DNA of 64,000 bases from Pseudomonas sp. LRP2-20 (GCF_024349685.1 NZ_AP025944.1:4470001-4534000); one strand, 5' to 3'; shown: positions 28,565 to 37,832, counted from the first letter of the stretch. The notes: generated by a model from the letters alone, not told the origin. Numbers and translations are program-made.

Positions 28565-29746
28565 ATGAAATCCCCCTCCCTCAGCCGCGCGCTGATCCTG
28601 CTGATGGCCACCGCCACCGGCCTGGCCGTGGCCAGCAACTACTACGCCCAACCGCTGCTGCACAGCATCGCCCAACAGTTCGGCCTGAGTACCGCCAGCG
28701 CCGGCAGTATCGTCATTGCCGCGCAACTGAGCTATGGCGCCGGCCTGCTGCTGCTGGCGCCGCTGGGTGACCTGTTCGAGCAGCGCCGGCTGATCGTGGT
28801 GATGACCGCCATTTCCACCCTCGGCCTGGTCATCAGCGCCTGTTCCCCAAGCCTGCCCTGGCTGCTGCTCGGCACCGCGCTCACCGGCCTGTTCTCGGTG
28901 GTGGCGCAGATCCTCGTGCCAATGGCCGCCACCCTGAGCGAGCCGCATCAGCGTGGCCGCGCAGTGGGCACGTTGATGAGCGGGCTGCTGCTGGGCATCC
29001 TGCTGGCGCGCACTGCGGCCGGCTTCATGGCCGAGCTGGGCGGCTGGCGCAGCATCTATGTGCTGGCCGCGGCGCTGATGGCGCTAGCGGCACTGGCGCT
29101 GTACCGCAACCTGCCCGAGCACAACAGCCATGCCGGCTTGAAATACCCGGCGCTGATCGGCTCGGTGTTCCGCCTGTTCATCGAAGAGCCCGTGCTGCGC
29201 CTGCGCTCGCTGCTGGGCCTGTTGGCATTCAGCCTGTTCGCGCTGTTCTGGACACCGCTGGCGTTCCTGCTGGCGCGCGAGCCCTACCACTACTCCGACG
29301 CCGCCATCGGGCTGTTCGGCCTGGCGGGCGCGGCCGGTGCCCTGGCGGCCAACTGGGCCGGGCGCCTGGCCGACCGTGGCAAGGGCTCGCTGGGCACCAC
29401 CGTTGGCCTGGTGGCGCTGCTGTTGTCGTGGGTGCCGCTGGGCTTTGCCGAAAGCTCGCTGCTGGCCTTGCTGCTGGGCGTGCTGGTACTGGACCTGGCC
29501 GTGCAGCTGGTGCACGTGAGCAACCAGAATGCGGTGATCGCCTTGCGACCTGAAGCACGTACCCGGCTGAATGCCGGCTACATCACCTGTTACTTCATCG
29601 GTGGTGCGCTAGGCTCGTTGCTGGGCACGCAGCTATTTCAGCGACAAGGGTGGATGGGCATCGTGGTGGCAGGCCTGGCGATCGGCACACTGGCCCTGGT
29701 GGTATGGGGGCTGTCGCAGCGCAAGGCCGCGGCGCAGCTAGCCTGA
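28565..29746 (+). CDS. MFS transporter, YnfM-like
   Basis: A 393-residue major-facilitator protein with about 12 membrane helices in two halves. The N-terminal half starts MATATGLAVASNYYAQPLL, a signature of the YnfM/arabinose-efflux-like subgroup, and LAPLGDLFEQRR (about 68-79) is the MFS motif A loop. Probably exports a small organic molecule; substrate unknown. The open frame runs upstream through the 227-bp element, but ATG 28565 starts the conserved part. Confidence 0.88.
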   Translation: MKSPSLSRALILLMATATGLAVASNYYAQPLLHSIAQQFGLSTASAGSIVIAAQLSYGAGLLLLAPLGDLFEQRRLIVVMTAISTLGLVISACSPSLPWLLLGTALTGLFSVVAQILVPMAATLSEPHQRGRAVGTLMSGLLLGILLARTAAGFMAELGGWRSIYVLAAALMALAALALYRNLPEHNSHAGLKYPALIGSVFRLFIEEPVLRLRSLLGLLAFSLFALFWTPLAFLLAREPYHYSDAAIGLFGLAGAAGALAANWAGRLADRGKGSLGTTVGLVALLLSWVPLGFAESSLLALLLGVLVLDLAVQLVHVSNQNAVIALRPEARTRLNAGYITCYFIGGALGSLLGTQLFQRQGWMGIVVAGLAIGTLALVVWGLSQRKAAAQLA

Positions 29747-29865
29747 AGCCACCATTGAGCGCGACGGGCTGTCGCATTACCCTCCGTCGCCTGGTCGTTG
29801 ACTTGCCTGCCCCGGCGGCGCTCAGTAGGCGCTGGTCAAGGACCTTTCACTGACAGGACGAATCA

Positions 29866-30246
29866 ATGACAAGACTCACGGTGCAATCCGGCGATTTCTT
29901 GCAAGGTGAAGGCGAGTTTCGCAATGGATCGCTCACACTCAAGACCCCGCGCAGCCCCTCACCTGGCGAACGCATTTCACTTGCCCGCATCGCTGACCTG
30001 CGCCTGGCCAGCCTGGAGTCTAGCCGCAGCCTGGGTACCGCCCTCGGCTGGGGCGTGGCCGGGGCGCTGGTGGCCGGCCCGGTGGGCCTGCTTGCCGGCC
30101 TCTGGCTAGGCGGTAAAGAGGAAGAGGCCACCTTCCTGGCCACTTTCAAGGATGGCCGTAAACTGATGGCCATCACCGACGGCAAGACCTGGTCGAAAAT
30201 AGACGACACCTGGCGCCAGCACCGCCGCCCGCCACCTGCCGATTGA
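29866..30246 (+). CDS. hypothetical protein with glycine-zipper segment
   Basis: A 126-residue protein with a beta-rich N-terminal third, a Gly/Ala-rich hydrophobic segment (LGWGVAGALVAGPVGLLAGLW at about 59-79, possibly one or two membrane passages) and a short C-terminal domain (FKDGRKLMAITDGKTWSKI). AGGA precedes the ATG. I do not recognise a characterised family. It is a single gene between MFS and TonB-receptor genes. Confidence 0.75.
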   Translation: MTRLTVQSGDFLQGEGEFRNGSLTLKTPRSPSPGERISLARIADLRLASLESSRSLGTALGWGVAGALVAGPVGLLAGLWLGGKEEEATFLATFKDGRKLMAITDGKTWSKIDDTWRQHRRPPPAD

Positions 30247-30296
30247 ACCCCAGCGGGGCTTGGCCCTGTTAAGATAGCGGCCCTTTTTTCGCCTGT

Positions 30297-30393
30297 TCCG
30301 GCCTTTTCGCGGGTAAACCCGCTCCCACAGGTTCCGCACTGCTTTCATGGGCAGTGCCGTACCTGTGGGAGCGGGTTTACCCGCGAAAGGGCC
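30297..30393. repeat. REP doublet
   Basis: Mirror pair GCGGGTAAACCCGC / GCGGGTTTACCCGC immediately upstream of the TonB-receptor ribosome site. Confidence 0.9.
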
Positions 30394-30425
30394 TGCGCGG
30401 TATCTGCCCCAAGGACGCTCTCTGC

Positions 30426-32564
30426 ATGCCCCTGCTTCGCCCCCACCTGCCCCTGAGCCTGCTCAGCCTGGGCCTGGCCCTGCACAGCCCCCATGGCCTG
30501 GCCGAAGGCAGCCTGGAACTGGCCCCGGTGCAAGTGTCCGATACCTACGGCGATGAGGGCTACCAGGTTCGCGAGGCCTCGGTCGGCGGCTTCCAGCCCG
30601 CGCCACTGCTCGATACCCCGGCCTCGGTCAGCGTGTTCAGCCAGCAGCTACTGGAAGACCGCCAGGTCCGCCTGCTCAGCGAAGTGCTGCAAAGCGACGC
30701 CTCGGTGGGCGATAGCTATGCCCCGATCGGCTACTACGAAAACTTCAACGTGCGCGGCTTCGAGCTCAATGCCGCCAGCAGCTACCGCATCAACGGCCAG
30801 ACCATCGCCGGCGAGCAGAACGTGGCGCTGGAGAACAAGCAGCAGGTCGAGCTGCTCAAGGGCCTGTCCGGGCTACAGAGTGGCGTATCGGAGCCTGGCG
30901 GGCTGATCAACTACGTGACCAAGCGCGCCGCCGACGTACGCAGTGTGACGGTTTCGACCAACGCGCAAGGCGAGCGCTATCTGGCCACCGATCTCGGCGG
31001 CTGGTTCGGCAGCGAGCGCCAGTTCGGCCTGCGCGCCAACCTGGCCCATGAGGACATCCGCTCCTACGTCGACCATGCCGACGGCCGGCGCGACTTCGCC
31101 TCGCTGGCCTTCGACTGGCAGATCAGCCCCGATGCCACCTTGCAGCTGGACGCCGAATACCAGCACCGCGAGCAGCGCTCAGTGCCGGGCTACCAGCTGC
31201 TGGGCGGCAGCGAACTGCCCCATGACATCGACCCGAGCGACCGCCTGGCCTACCAGCATTGGGCCAAGCCAGTGCAGACCGACGCACTGAACCTCGGTGG
31301 GCGCTTCGAGTACCGCTTCAACGAGGCCTGGAGCGGCACCTTGAGCGCGTCACGCAGCCAGGTGGTGATCGATGACTACAGCGCGTTCGCCTGGGGCAGC
31401 GAGGGCGGCTGGCAGTCACACTTCAGCCCCGACGGCGACTACGACATCTACGACTTCCGCAGCCCCGACGATACCCGCCGCACCGATGAGGCCCAGGCCA
31501 TGCTCAATGGCCATTTCGACGCGCTGGGCGTGCAGCACGACCTGACCGTGGGCAGCAGCGCCCAACGCCGCACGCTCGATCAACGCCCCTATTACAACGA
31601 GCTGGTCGGCAGCGGCAACATCTATACCGGCGCACCGGCTGTGGCGCCATCGGGCAAGGCGGTCGGCGCCAGCGAAAAGCGCCTGGACAGCCGCCAGTAC
31701 GGCCTGTTCGTCAGCGACCGCATCCGCTTCAACGAGCAATGGCAGACCGTACTTGGCGCCCGCGAAGTGCGCCTGGATGAAAGGACCTGGGACGAGAACG
31801 GCGTGGCCGGGCGCCATACCCGGCAATACCAGCTGCTGCCCAATGCCGCGCTGATCTACAAACCCCGCCCCGACACCACGGTGTATGCCAGCTACGCCAA
31901 GGGGCTGTCGGCTGGCGGCACAGCGCCCTGGTATGCCAGCAACGCGGCCGAGATTCTCGCCCCCACCCTCTCGCACCAGCTGGAGCTCGGCATCAAGCGT
32001 GACTGGCAAGGCATGAGCTTCAGCGCCGCGCTGTTCCAGATCCGCCAGGCGTACCAGTACGCACGGCCGGAAGGCGACGGCAGCTACACCTATGTGCAGC
32101 AGGGCCAGCAGAAGAACATCGGCCTGGAACTGGGCGCCAGCGGCTGGGCAACCTCGAACCTGCAGCTTCAGGCCAGCGCCGCGGCGATTCGCGCCCGGGT
32201 GCAGGACAGCGGCACCGACGCCTATGAAGGCCATCAGGCGATCAACGTGCCGCGACTGCGCGCAGCCCTGCAGGCCGAGTACAGCCTGCCAGTGCCTGGC
32301 CTGGCACTGCTCGGTGGGGCGCGCTACAGCGCCAGTAAATATGCGAGCCAGGCCGGCAACGTCGAGGTGGGTGGGTATACCGTGTTCGATCTCGGCAGCC
32401 GCTATCGCACACGCGTGGGTGGCTATGACACGACGCTGCGGCTGACGGTGGATAACGTCTTCGACAAGCGCTACTGGCGTGATGTGGGGGATTACCTGGG
32501 CGACAACTACCTGTTCCAGGGGGCGCCGCGGACGGCGCGGCTGTCGGCTTCCATCAGTTTCTGA
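30426..32564 (+). CDS. TonB-dependent siderophore receptor
   Basis: A 712-residue outer-membrane receptor. The signal peptide is at about 1-27 (LLSLGLALHSPHGLAEG). The plug domain (about 38-160) contains a TonB-box-like LAPVQVSDT, DTPASVSVFS, NVRGFE and GISGLQSGVSEPGG-like segments (here LSGLQSGVSEPGGLINYVTKRA). A 22-strand barrel follows and ends in the aromatic residue F (LSASISF). The subclass matches ferric-siderophore/ferrichrome-type receptors. No regulator or Fur box is evident next to it, and the REP doublet sits only 32 bp upstream. Confidence 0.92.
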   Translation: MPLLRPHLPLSLLSLGLALHSPHGLAEGSLELAPVQVSDTYGDEGYQVREASVGGFQPAPLLDTPASVSVFSQQLLEDRQVRLLSEVLQSDASVGDSYAPIGYYENFNVRGFELNAASSYRINGQTIAGEQNVALENKQQVELLKGLSGLQSGVSEPGGLINYVTKRAADVRSVTVSTNAQGERYLATDLGGWFGSERQFGLRANLAHEDIRSYVDHADGRRDFASLAFDWQISPDATLQLDAEYQHREQRSVPGYQLLGGSELPHDIDPSDRLAYQHWAKPVQTDALNLGGRFEYRFNEAWSGTLSASRSQVVIDDYSAFAWGSEGGWQSHFSPDGDYDIYDFRSPDDTRRTDEAQAMLNGHFDALGVQHDLTVGSSAQRRTLDQRPYYNELVGSGNIYTGAPAVAPSGKAVGASEKRLDSRQYGLFVSDRIRFNEQWQTVLGAREVRLDERTWDENGVAGRHTRQYQLLPNAALIYKPRPDTTVYASYAKGLSAGGTAPWYASNAAEILAPTLSHQLELGIKRDWQGMSFSAALFQIRQAYQYARPEGDGSYTYVQQGQQKNIGLELGASGWATSNLQLQASAAAIRARVQDSGTDAYEGHQAINVPRLRAALQAEYSLPVPGLALLGGARYSASKYASQAGNVEVGGYTVFDLGSRYRTRVGGYDTTLRLTVDNVFDKRYWRDVGDYLGDNYLFQGAPRTARLSASISF

Positions 32565-32578
32565 CAGCTTCGTAGAAA

Positions 32579-32612
32579 CCCTGTGGGAGCGGGCACGCCC
32601 GCCCCCACAGGG
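32579..32612. repeat. single REP-like palindrome
   Basis: CCCTGTGGGAGCGGGC and GCCCGCCCCCACAGGG form one long hairpin 15 bp after the receptor stop, perhaps a transcript-end structure. Confidence 0.65.
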
Positions 32613-32656
32613 TCCGCGCAAGGCTCAGAAGTTTGGGCACAAACTGCCCAGAATGC

Positions 32657-32691
32657 AAAAAGCCCCCGAGCTTTTCAGCGCGGGGGCTTTT
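32657..32691 (-). terminator. intrinsic terminator of tRNA-Ser
   Basis: AGCCCCCG...CGGGGGCT stem with A-run on the left and T-run on the right, just downstream of tRNA-Ser on the minus strand; it also works in the plus direction. Confidence 0.87.
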
Positions 32692-32698
32692 CAGAATG

Positions 32699-32788
32699 TG
32701 GCGGTGAAGAAGGGATTTGAACCCTTGATACGATTTCTCGTATACACACTTTCCAGGCGTGCTCCTTCGACCACTCGGACACTTCACC
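32699..32788 (-). tRNA. tRNA-Ser(GGA)
   Basis: A 90-nt class II tRNA with encoded GCCA. Acceptor is GGTGAAG/CTTCACC, anticodon loop CTGGAAA contains GGA, and the long variable arm is GTATACGAGAAATCGTATC. Confidence 0.97.
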
Positions 32789-32826
32789 GTTTTCTCTTCA
32801 AGGCTTTCACCCCGTCGAGGCGCGCT

Positions 32827-32855
32827 AATTTAGTAGAAGAGCTTTTCTTTGGCAA
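32827..32855 (-). promoter_or_regulatory. sigma-70 promoter of tRNA-Ser
   Basis: On the minus strand TTGCCA, a 17-bp spacer and TAAATT, then a GC-rich AGCGCGCC discriminator, about 40 bp before the tRNA. The remaining gap (32856-33078) shows no gene. Confidence 0.75.
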
Positions 32856-33078
32856 GCATTTTTTTCAAATTTTTCATGCATTTAAGCCAACCCACTGAAA
32901 ACCCGAGGTTGCCAGGGCAATGCTGCCAATCTCGCCAGCGCTTTTACCCGCTGCAAACGCTCTGCCCGCGCCATGCAAGGCATCGCGTCCCGGCGCTGAC
33001 TGGCCAGTCAGCCTTGCTGCTTTACCTGGCCTGCCGTGCTGGGTAACGTCGTCGCCACGCCACCCAAAGGATTCCGCC

Positions 33079-33768
33079 ATGAGCGAGCTGATTACCTACC
33101 ACGCCGAAGACGGCATCGCCACCCTGACCCTGAACAACGGCAAGGTCAATGCCATCTCGCCGGACGTCATCGCGGCCTTCAATGCCGCCCTCGACCGCGC
33201 CACGCAGGAGCGTGCCGTGGTGATCATCACCGGCCAGCCGGGCATCCTCTCCGGCGGTTACGACCTCAAGGTAATGACCTCCGGCCCCAAGGAAGCCGTG
33301 GCCCTGGTCACCGCCGGTTCCACCCTGGCCCGGCGCCTGCTGTCGCACCCGTTCCCGGTGATCGTCGCCTGCCCCGGCCATGCCGTGGCCAAGGGCGCCT
33401 TCCTGCTGCTGTCGGCCGACTACCGCATCGGCGTCGAAGGCCCGTACAAGATCGGCCTGAACGAAGTGCAGATCGGCATGACCATGCACCACGCCGGCAT
33501 CGAGCTGGCCCGCGACCGCCTGCGTCGCTCGGCCTTCCACCGCTCGGTGATCAACGCCGAGATGTTCGAGCCCAAGGATGCCCTGGATGCCGGTTTCCTC
33601 GACAAGGTGGTGCCGGCCGAGCAGTTGCTGGAGATCGCCAAGGGCGTTGCCGGTGAGCTGAAGAAGCTGAACATGCTGGCGCACAAGAACACCAAGCTGA
33701 AAGTGCGCAAGGGGCTGCTGGACGCCCTGGACGAGGCGATTCTGCTCGATCAGGGCCACATGGGCTGA
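33079..33768 (+). CDS. crotonase/enoyl-CoA hydratase family protein
   Basis: A 229-residue crotonase-fold protein, shorter than the usual 255-265. The oxyanion-hole segments ILSGGYDLKVM (about 56-66) and HAVAKGAFLLLSADYRIG (about 101-118) are present. The two canonical catalytic Glu residues of hydratases are not obvious (NEVQIGMTMH in place of PE.. GL.P), so isomerase or hydrolase chemistry is possible. AAAGGA precedes the ATG; the upstream frame is not coding. A single gene with REP sequences after it. Confidence 0.86.
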   Translation: MSELITYHAEDGIATLTLNNGKVNAISPDVIAAFNAALDRATQERAVVIITGQPGILSGGYDLKVMTSGPKEAVALVTAGSTLARRLLSHPFPVIVACPGHAVAKGAFLLLSADYRIGVEGPYKIGLNEVQIGMTMHHAGIELARDRLRRSAFHRSVINAEMFEPKDALDAGFLDKVVPAEQLLEIAKGVAGELKKLNMLAHKNTKLKVRKGLLDALDEAILLDQGHMG

Positions 33769-33774
33769 CCTGTA

Positions 33775-33872
33775 CCGGCCCTTTCGCGGGTAAACCCGCT
33801 CCCACAGGTACAGCGCTGCACTCAGGGTCAGTGATATACCTGTGGGAGCGGGTTTACCCGCGAAGAGGGCGC
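33775..33872. repeat. REP doublet
   Basis: Mirror pair of GCGGGTAAACCCGC and GCGGGTTTACCCGC units. Confidence 0.9.
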
Positions 33873-33949
33873 ACCGGCTTACACCAGGGTTTGCCCCGGC
33901 CAGTGCACAGCCGTACACTGCGCCGCGACTGTCTGGTGTGAGTCGTACC

Positions 33950-34669
33950 ATGCTTTACTCGCTTCGCATGCTCCTGCTAGGGCTGCACTTTCTGCTGGTG
34001 GGCGCCGTCGGCCTGCTGATCGGCCTGCTGCGCCCCTTCAACCGCGACAACAGCCGCGTCTTTGCCCGCCTCTACAGCCTGCCGGCCACCTGGCTGATGC
34101 GCATCAAGGTCAAGACCGAAGTCGGCCCGCTGTGGGACCAGCCGCCTGGCTGCGTGATCGTCGCCAATCACCAGTCCAACTTCGACCTGTTCATCCTTGG
34201 CCATGTGGTGCCGCAACGCACTGTCGCCATCGGCAAGAAGAGCCTCGGCTGGATTCCGTTGTTCGGCCAGCTGTTCTGGCTCGGTGGCAATGTGCTGATC
34301 GACCGCAAGAACGCCTACCAGGCGCGCAAGGCGATGCAGACCACCACGCGCATCCTGCGTGACGACACCTCGATCTGGATCTTCCCGGAAGGCACGCGCA
34401 ACCCGGCAGAACAGTTGCTGTCGTTCAAGAAAGGCGCGTTCCACATGGCCATCGAAGCCGGCGTGCCCATCGTGCCGGTGTGCGTCAGCCGCTATGCCCG
34501 GCGCCTGAACCTGAACAGCTGGCGGCGGCGGACCGTGATCGTGCGCTCGCTGCCACCGATCGCCACCAGCGGCCTCAGCCAGCAGGACCTGCCGGCGCTG
34601 ATCGAACAGTGCCGTACCCAGATGCAGCAGTGCATCGACCATATGGAAGATGAACTCGGCAATCGCTAG
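33950..34669 (+). CDS. plsC: 1-acyl-sn-glycerol-3-phosphate acyltransferase
   Basis: A 239-residue membrane acyltransferase that makes phosphatidic acid from lysophosphatidic acid. A hydrophobic helix at 7-27 is followed by the catalytic block NHQSNFD (residues 74-80, the H(X)4D box), the GKKSLGWIPLFGQLFWLGG segment, the FPEGTRN block (about 145-151) and VPIVPVCVS (about 175). The open frame upstream passes through the REP doublet and is not coding. Followed 63 bp later by a CorA-like gene on the same strand. Confidence 0.93.
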   Translation: MLYSLRMLLLGLHFLLVGAVGLLIGLLRPFNRDNSRVFARLYSLPATWLMRIKVKTEVGPLWDQPPGCVIVANHQSNFDLFILGHVVPQRTVAIGKKSLGWIPLFGQLFWLGGNVLIDRKNAYQARKAMQTTTRILRDDTSIWIFPEGTRNPAEQLLSFKKGAFHMAIEAGVPIVPVCVSRYARRLNLNSWRRRTVIVRSLPPIATSGLSQQDLPALIEQCRTQMQQCIDHMEDELGNR

Positions 34670-34732
34670 GTTGCTCTGCGCGCCACTACAGCCCAAGCTG
34701 TAAGCCGTGTGCAACCGAAAAAGTGGATAACC

Positions 34733-35704
34733 ATGGGTCGAGTCGTGGCATCGGCGGTGTATGCCGCCGGCAGAAAGGTCACCAACATCAGCATCGACGA
34801 AGGCAGCGAGTGGGCGCGCAAGCCGGGGCACTTCGTGTGGATCGGCCTGGAAGAGCCCAACGCCGAGGAGCTGGCCAACCTGCAGTGCCAGTTCAACCTG
34901 CACGAACTGGCCATCGAGGATGCGCTGGAAAAGCACAGCCGGCCCAAGCTGGAAACCTTCGGTGACGCGCTGTTCATCGTCACCTACTCGCCGGTACGCC
35001 ACGAAGGCAGGCTGGAGTTCATCGAAACCCACATCTTTGCCGGCAACGGCTACATCATCACCTGCCGCAACGGCCACTCGAAATCCTACGCCCTGGTGCG
35101 CCAACGCTGCGAGGCGCGCCCGCTGCTGCTCGAACATGGCGAGGACTTCGTGTTGTATGCCCTGCTCGACTTCGTCACCGAGAACTACCAACCGGTCAGC
35201 GAGGCCATTCATGGCGAGATCGAGGAGCTGGAGCGCAGTGTGCTGAGCAACTCGTTGCAGGAAGAAGACATCCAGCGCCTGCACAGCCTGCGCCGCGACA
35301 TCCTGCGCCTGCGCCGCTATGTGGCACCGATGGTGGAAATCAGCGAGGAACTGCAGCGCCTGAGCTTCCCGTTCATCGACAAGAACATGCGCCCGTACTT
35401 CCGTGACGTGCAGATCCACGTCACGCGGCAGATGGAGGACCTGGCCGGGATCCGCGACATCGCCAGCCAGACCATCGAGATCGGCATGCTGCTGGAGTCG
35501 TCACGGCAGAGCATCGTGCAGCGCAAGTTTGCCGCGTGGGCGGCGATCCTCGCCTTCCCCACGGCGATTGCCGGGATCTACGGGATGAACTTCCAGAACA
35601 TGCCGGAGCTGAACTGGCACTATGGCTACTTTGGGGTACTCGGCGTGATTGCGCTGGGCTGTAGCGGGCTCTATGCCAGCTTCAAGAAATCTGGCTGGCT
35701 GTGA
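34733..35704 (+). CDS. CorA family magnesium/divalent cation transporter
   Basis: A 323-residue protein with a large cytosolic N-terminal domain of alpha/beta fold and long helices, then two C-terminal membrane helices. The signature GMN motif is present in IYGMNFQNMPEL (about 287-298), which marks the pore entrance. It would form a pentameric channel for Mg, or possibly Zn or Co. The ATG at 34733 (MGRVVASAVYAAG) was chosen over a GTG 24 bp earlier. Likely co-transcribed with plsC. Confidence 0.92.
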   Translation: MGRVVASAVYAAGRKVTNISIDEGSEWARKPGHFVWIGLEEPNAEELANLQCQFNLHELAIEDALEKHSRPKLETFGDALFIVTYSPVRHEGRLEFIETHIFAGNGYIITCRNGHSKSYALVRQRCEARPLLLEHGEDFVLYALLDFVTENYQPVSEAIHGEIEELERSVLSNSLQEEDIQRLHSLRRDILRLRRYVAPMVEISEELQRLSFPFIDKNMRPYFRDVQIHVTRQMEDLAGIRDIASQTIEIGMLLESSRQSIVQRKFAAWAAILAFPTAIAGIYGMNFQNMPELNWHYGYFGVLGVIALGCSGLYASFKKSGWL

Positions 35705-35787
35705 GGCCTCTTCGCGGGCAAGCCCGCTCCCACAGGGTTCGAATGCGATCCAATAGCAGTGGGAGCGGGCTTGCCCGCGAATGGGCC
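35704..35787. repeat. REP doublet
   Basis: Mirror pair of GCGGGCAAGCCCGC units between convergent genes; the first unit abuts the CorA stop. Confidence 0.88.
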
Positions 35788-35809
35788 GCAAGGCAGCCCC
35801 GGTAATCGA

Positions 35810-36544
35810 TCAGGCGGCGCTGTCGCTGGCCTTGGCCGGCTGCTGGATGAAGCGCAGCATCCACTCCCCTACCAGGTCGCCCTGGTGTTCGTTGGCCAGG
35901 CTGGCAATGGCCTTGTGGTACACCTCGTCCCCCAGGTACTCCTGACGCGCATCGAGCAGCGCCCGCGAGTAATCATGGACGAACTCCGGGTGCCCCTGGA
36001 AGCACAGCACCTGGTCGCGAATGTGGTAGGCCGCGTTCGGGCAGAAATCGCTGGAGGCGATCACCGTGGCGCCTTCGGGCAGCTCGGTGACCTGGTCCTG
36101 GTGGCTGATAAGCAAGGTCAGCTCGGAAACCTCCGGGTCCATCCACGGCGCATGCGCCGCCAGTGAATAGCGGTGAATGCCCACCCCCCAGCCCTGGTCG
36201 GCGCGCTCGGCCTTGCCACCCAGGGTCAGCGCCAGCAACTGGTGCCCGAAGCACACGCCCAGCAGCTTCTCGCCACGCTGGTAGAGCTTGAGCAGGTACG
36301 CCTTCAGGGTCTGGATCCAGGGATCACTACCAAACGAATCGGCCTTGCTGCCCGTGACCAGGTAGGCATCGAAGCGTTCACCGTCGGGCGGGTAGTCGCC
36401 GTTCATCACGTTGTACACACGAAACTCGGCTGCGATCGGCTGACGCGAGAAGAGCTGCTCGAACATCCTTCCGTAGCCCTGGTACTGCGCGGTCAACTCC
36501 GGTCGCAGGACATCGGTTTCAAGGATGCAGATGCGTAACGACAT
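35810..36544 (-). CDS. class I glutamine amidotransferase (GATase1)
   Basis: A 244-residue stand-alone GATase1 domain. The nucleophile elbow GVCFGHQLLA (about 95-104, Cys 97) and FQGHPEF (near 185) provide Cys and His, with a downstream Glu expected to complete the triad. It resembles GMP synthase amidotransferase-type proteins but has no synthase domain, so it may act as a hydrolase (for example on gamma-glutamyl compounds). The ATG at 36544 (MSLRICILETD) was preferred; the preceding in-frame ATGs at 36565 and 36613 add non-conserved residues. Confidence 0.88.
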   Translation of the reverse strand: MSLRICILETDVLRPELTAQYQGYGRMFEQLFSRQPIAAEFRVYNVMNGDYPPDGERFDAYLVTGSKADSFGSDPWIQTLKAYLLKLYQRGEKLLGVCFGHQLLALTLGGKAERADQGWGVGIHRYSLAAHAPWMDPEVSELTLLISHQDQVTELPEGATVIASSDFCPNAAYHIRDQVLCFQGHPEFVHDYSRALLDARQEYLGDEVYHKAIASLANEHQGDLVGEWMLRFIQQPAKASDSAA

Positions 36545-36743
36545 AGGGATAGTCCTGAACGACATGGGTGGGAATCTGGTGTAGAGACTGACGCGAAAGC
36601 CACGTACAAGCAAGTAGGCTGCACTGACGAACGGTCACATTTTGTCGGGGAACCGCGGGTGGATACGCGGCTGTCTAGGCAGAGCGTGCCAGCGGGATGG
36701 CCACTGGCCTCATAGCCGATCCGAATCGAAAATCTAGCCGCTT

Positions 36744-36758
36744 AGAACAAAGGGTTCT
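36744..36758. repeat. short inverted repeat
   Basis: AGAAC-AAAGG-GTTCT in the 36545-36872 gap. Apart from this I see only a small GC hairpin near 36778-36788 and no gene. Confidence 0.4.
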
Positions 36759-36872
36759 CAATAATGGATAACGCTCACCCTGCGGGTGGTTTATATCCAC
36801 ATACATGAGGCAAGCAGACCCGACAAGGAAGCCACCGGGTATTCAGGAATAACAACAAGAAGGCGGTCCGCC

Positions 36873-36968
36873 ATGTTCAGACAATCGAAACTTCGCCAAG
36901 CCGGGCTCATTCTCTTCGCCACGACTTTGCTACTGATCCTCCCCAACCTTACGCGGTTGTTCGGTTGA
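36873..36968 (+). CDS. possible 31-residue single-helix membrane protein
   Basis: The start ATG is preceded by AGAAGGCGG at a suitable distance. The product has four or five basic residues (FRQSKLRQ) and then one hydrophobic helix (GLILFATTLLLILPNLTRLF), the typical design of small inner-membrane proteins. It ends 55 bp before the cytochrome gene. I do not recognise a family with certainty, and the frame is open upstream to 36786, so coding status is probable rather than sure. Confidence 0.5.
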   Translation: MFRQSKLRQAGLILFATTLLLILPNLTRLFG

Positions 36969-37023
36969 CAGCGCCGATGCTTCGCTTGGGTTAATCTTCC
37001 GGCTTTATGGTCGGAGATTGCCC

Positions 37024-37824
37024 ATGCGCCATTGCCTTGCCGCGCTAGCCCTGTTGTTGAGCCTGCCGCTATCGGCGGCGCAGTTGCACCTGGAGCTGGG
37101 TGACAGCGCCCGGCAGTGGTCCAGTGAAGCACTGCTGAAGCACCCTCAGGCTCGCGATATCGATATCGATCAGGACGTTTCCTACCAGCGGCCCATGCAC
37201 TATCGCGCCGTGCCTTTGGCAACGCTGCTGCAAGGGGTGAAGGCCGATGACCATCTACAGGCAGTGGCGCTGGACGGCTTTGCCGCAGAAATGCCGGCCG
37301 GGCCGTTGCTGCAGGAAGGCCCGGCACGTGCCTGGCTGGCCGTCGAGGACCCGGCCAGGCCGTGGCCGGCGCTGGGCGACGGCAAACCGAGCGCAGGGCC
37401 TTTCTACCTGGTCTGGACTAACCCACAGGCGAGCAGCATTCGCCCCGAGCAATGGCCCTTCCAGGTCGCCACGATCCGCCGCCTGGCGCCGGTCGAGCAG
37501 CGTTTTCCGGCGCTGCTGCCCGACCCCGCTTTGCCGGCCAACGACCCGGTGCGTCAGGGCTTTGCGCTGTTCCAGCAGAACTGCCTGGCCTGCCACCGGC
37601 TCAATGGCGCGGGGGATACTCAGTTCGGGCCGGACCTGAATGTGCCACACAACCCGACCGAGTATTTCCGGCCTGAGTACCTGCGCCGGTACATTCGAGA
37701 CCCGCAGAGCTTGCGGCAATGGCCGCAGGCGCGGATGCCGGGGTTTACTGAAAGTGTGCTGAGTGAGCAGGAACTGGATGAACTGCTGGCCTATCTGGGC
37801 CATATGGCCGGGCGCAAGCCCTGA
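37024..37824 (+). CDS. periplasmic c-type cytochrome with N-terminal extra domain
   Basis: A 266-residue protein with a signal peptide (about 1-21, LALLLSLPLSAAQ). Residues 25-165 resemble a molybdopterin-oxidoreductase-like beta fold used as a substrate-binding module, and the C-terminal class I cytochrome c domain has the heme motif NCLACHRLNG (CxxCH at about 185-189) and axial Met in RMPGF (about 239-243). It would carry electrons in the periplasm; the partner is not in the window. GGAG precedes the ATG at 8 nt. Confidence 0.87.
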   Translation: MRHCLAALALLLSLPLSAAQLHLELGDSARQWSSEALLKHPQARDIDIDQDVSYQRPMHYRAVPLATLLQGVKADDHLQAVALDGFAAEMPAGPLLQEGPARAWLAVEDPARPWPALGDGKPSAGPFYLVWTNPQASSIRPEQWPFQVATIRRLAPVEQRFPALLPDPALPANDPVRQGFALFQQNCLACHRLNGAGDTQFGPDLNVPHNPTEYFRPEYLRRYIRDPQSLRQWPQARMPGFTESVLSEQELDELLAYLGHMAGRKP

Positions 37825-37832
37825 AAGCGGGG

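Noticed and set aside
33977..35419. 480-codon minus-strand frame
   Set aside because: Antisense to plsC and the CorA gene; no recognisable domains.
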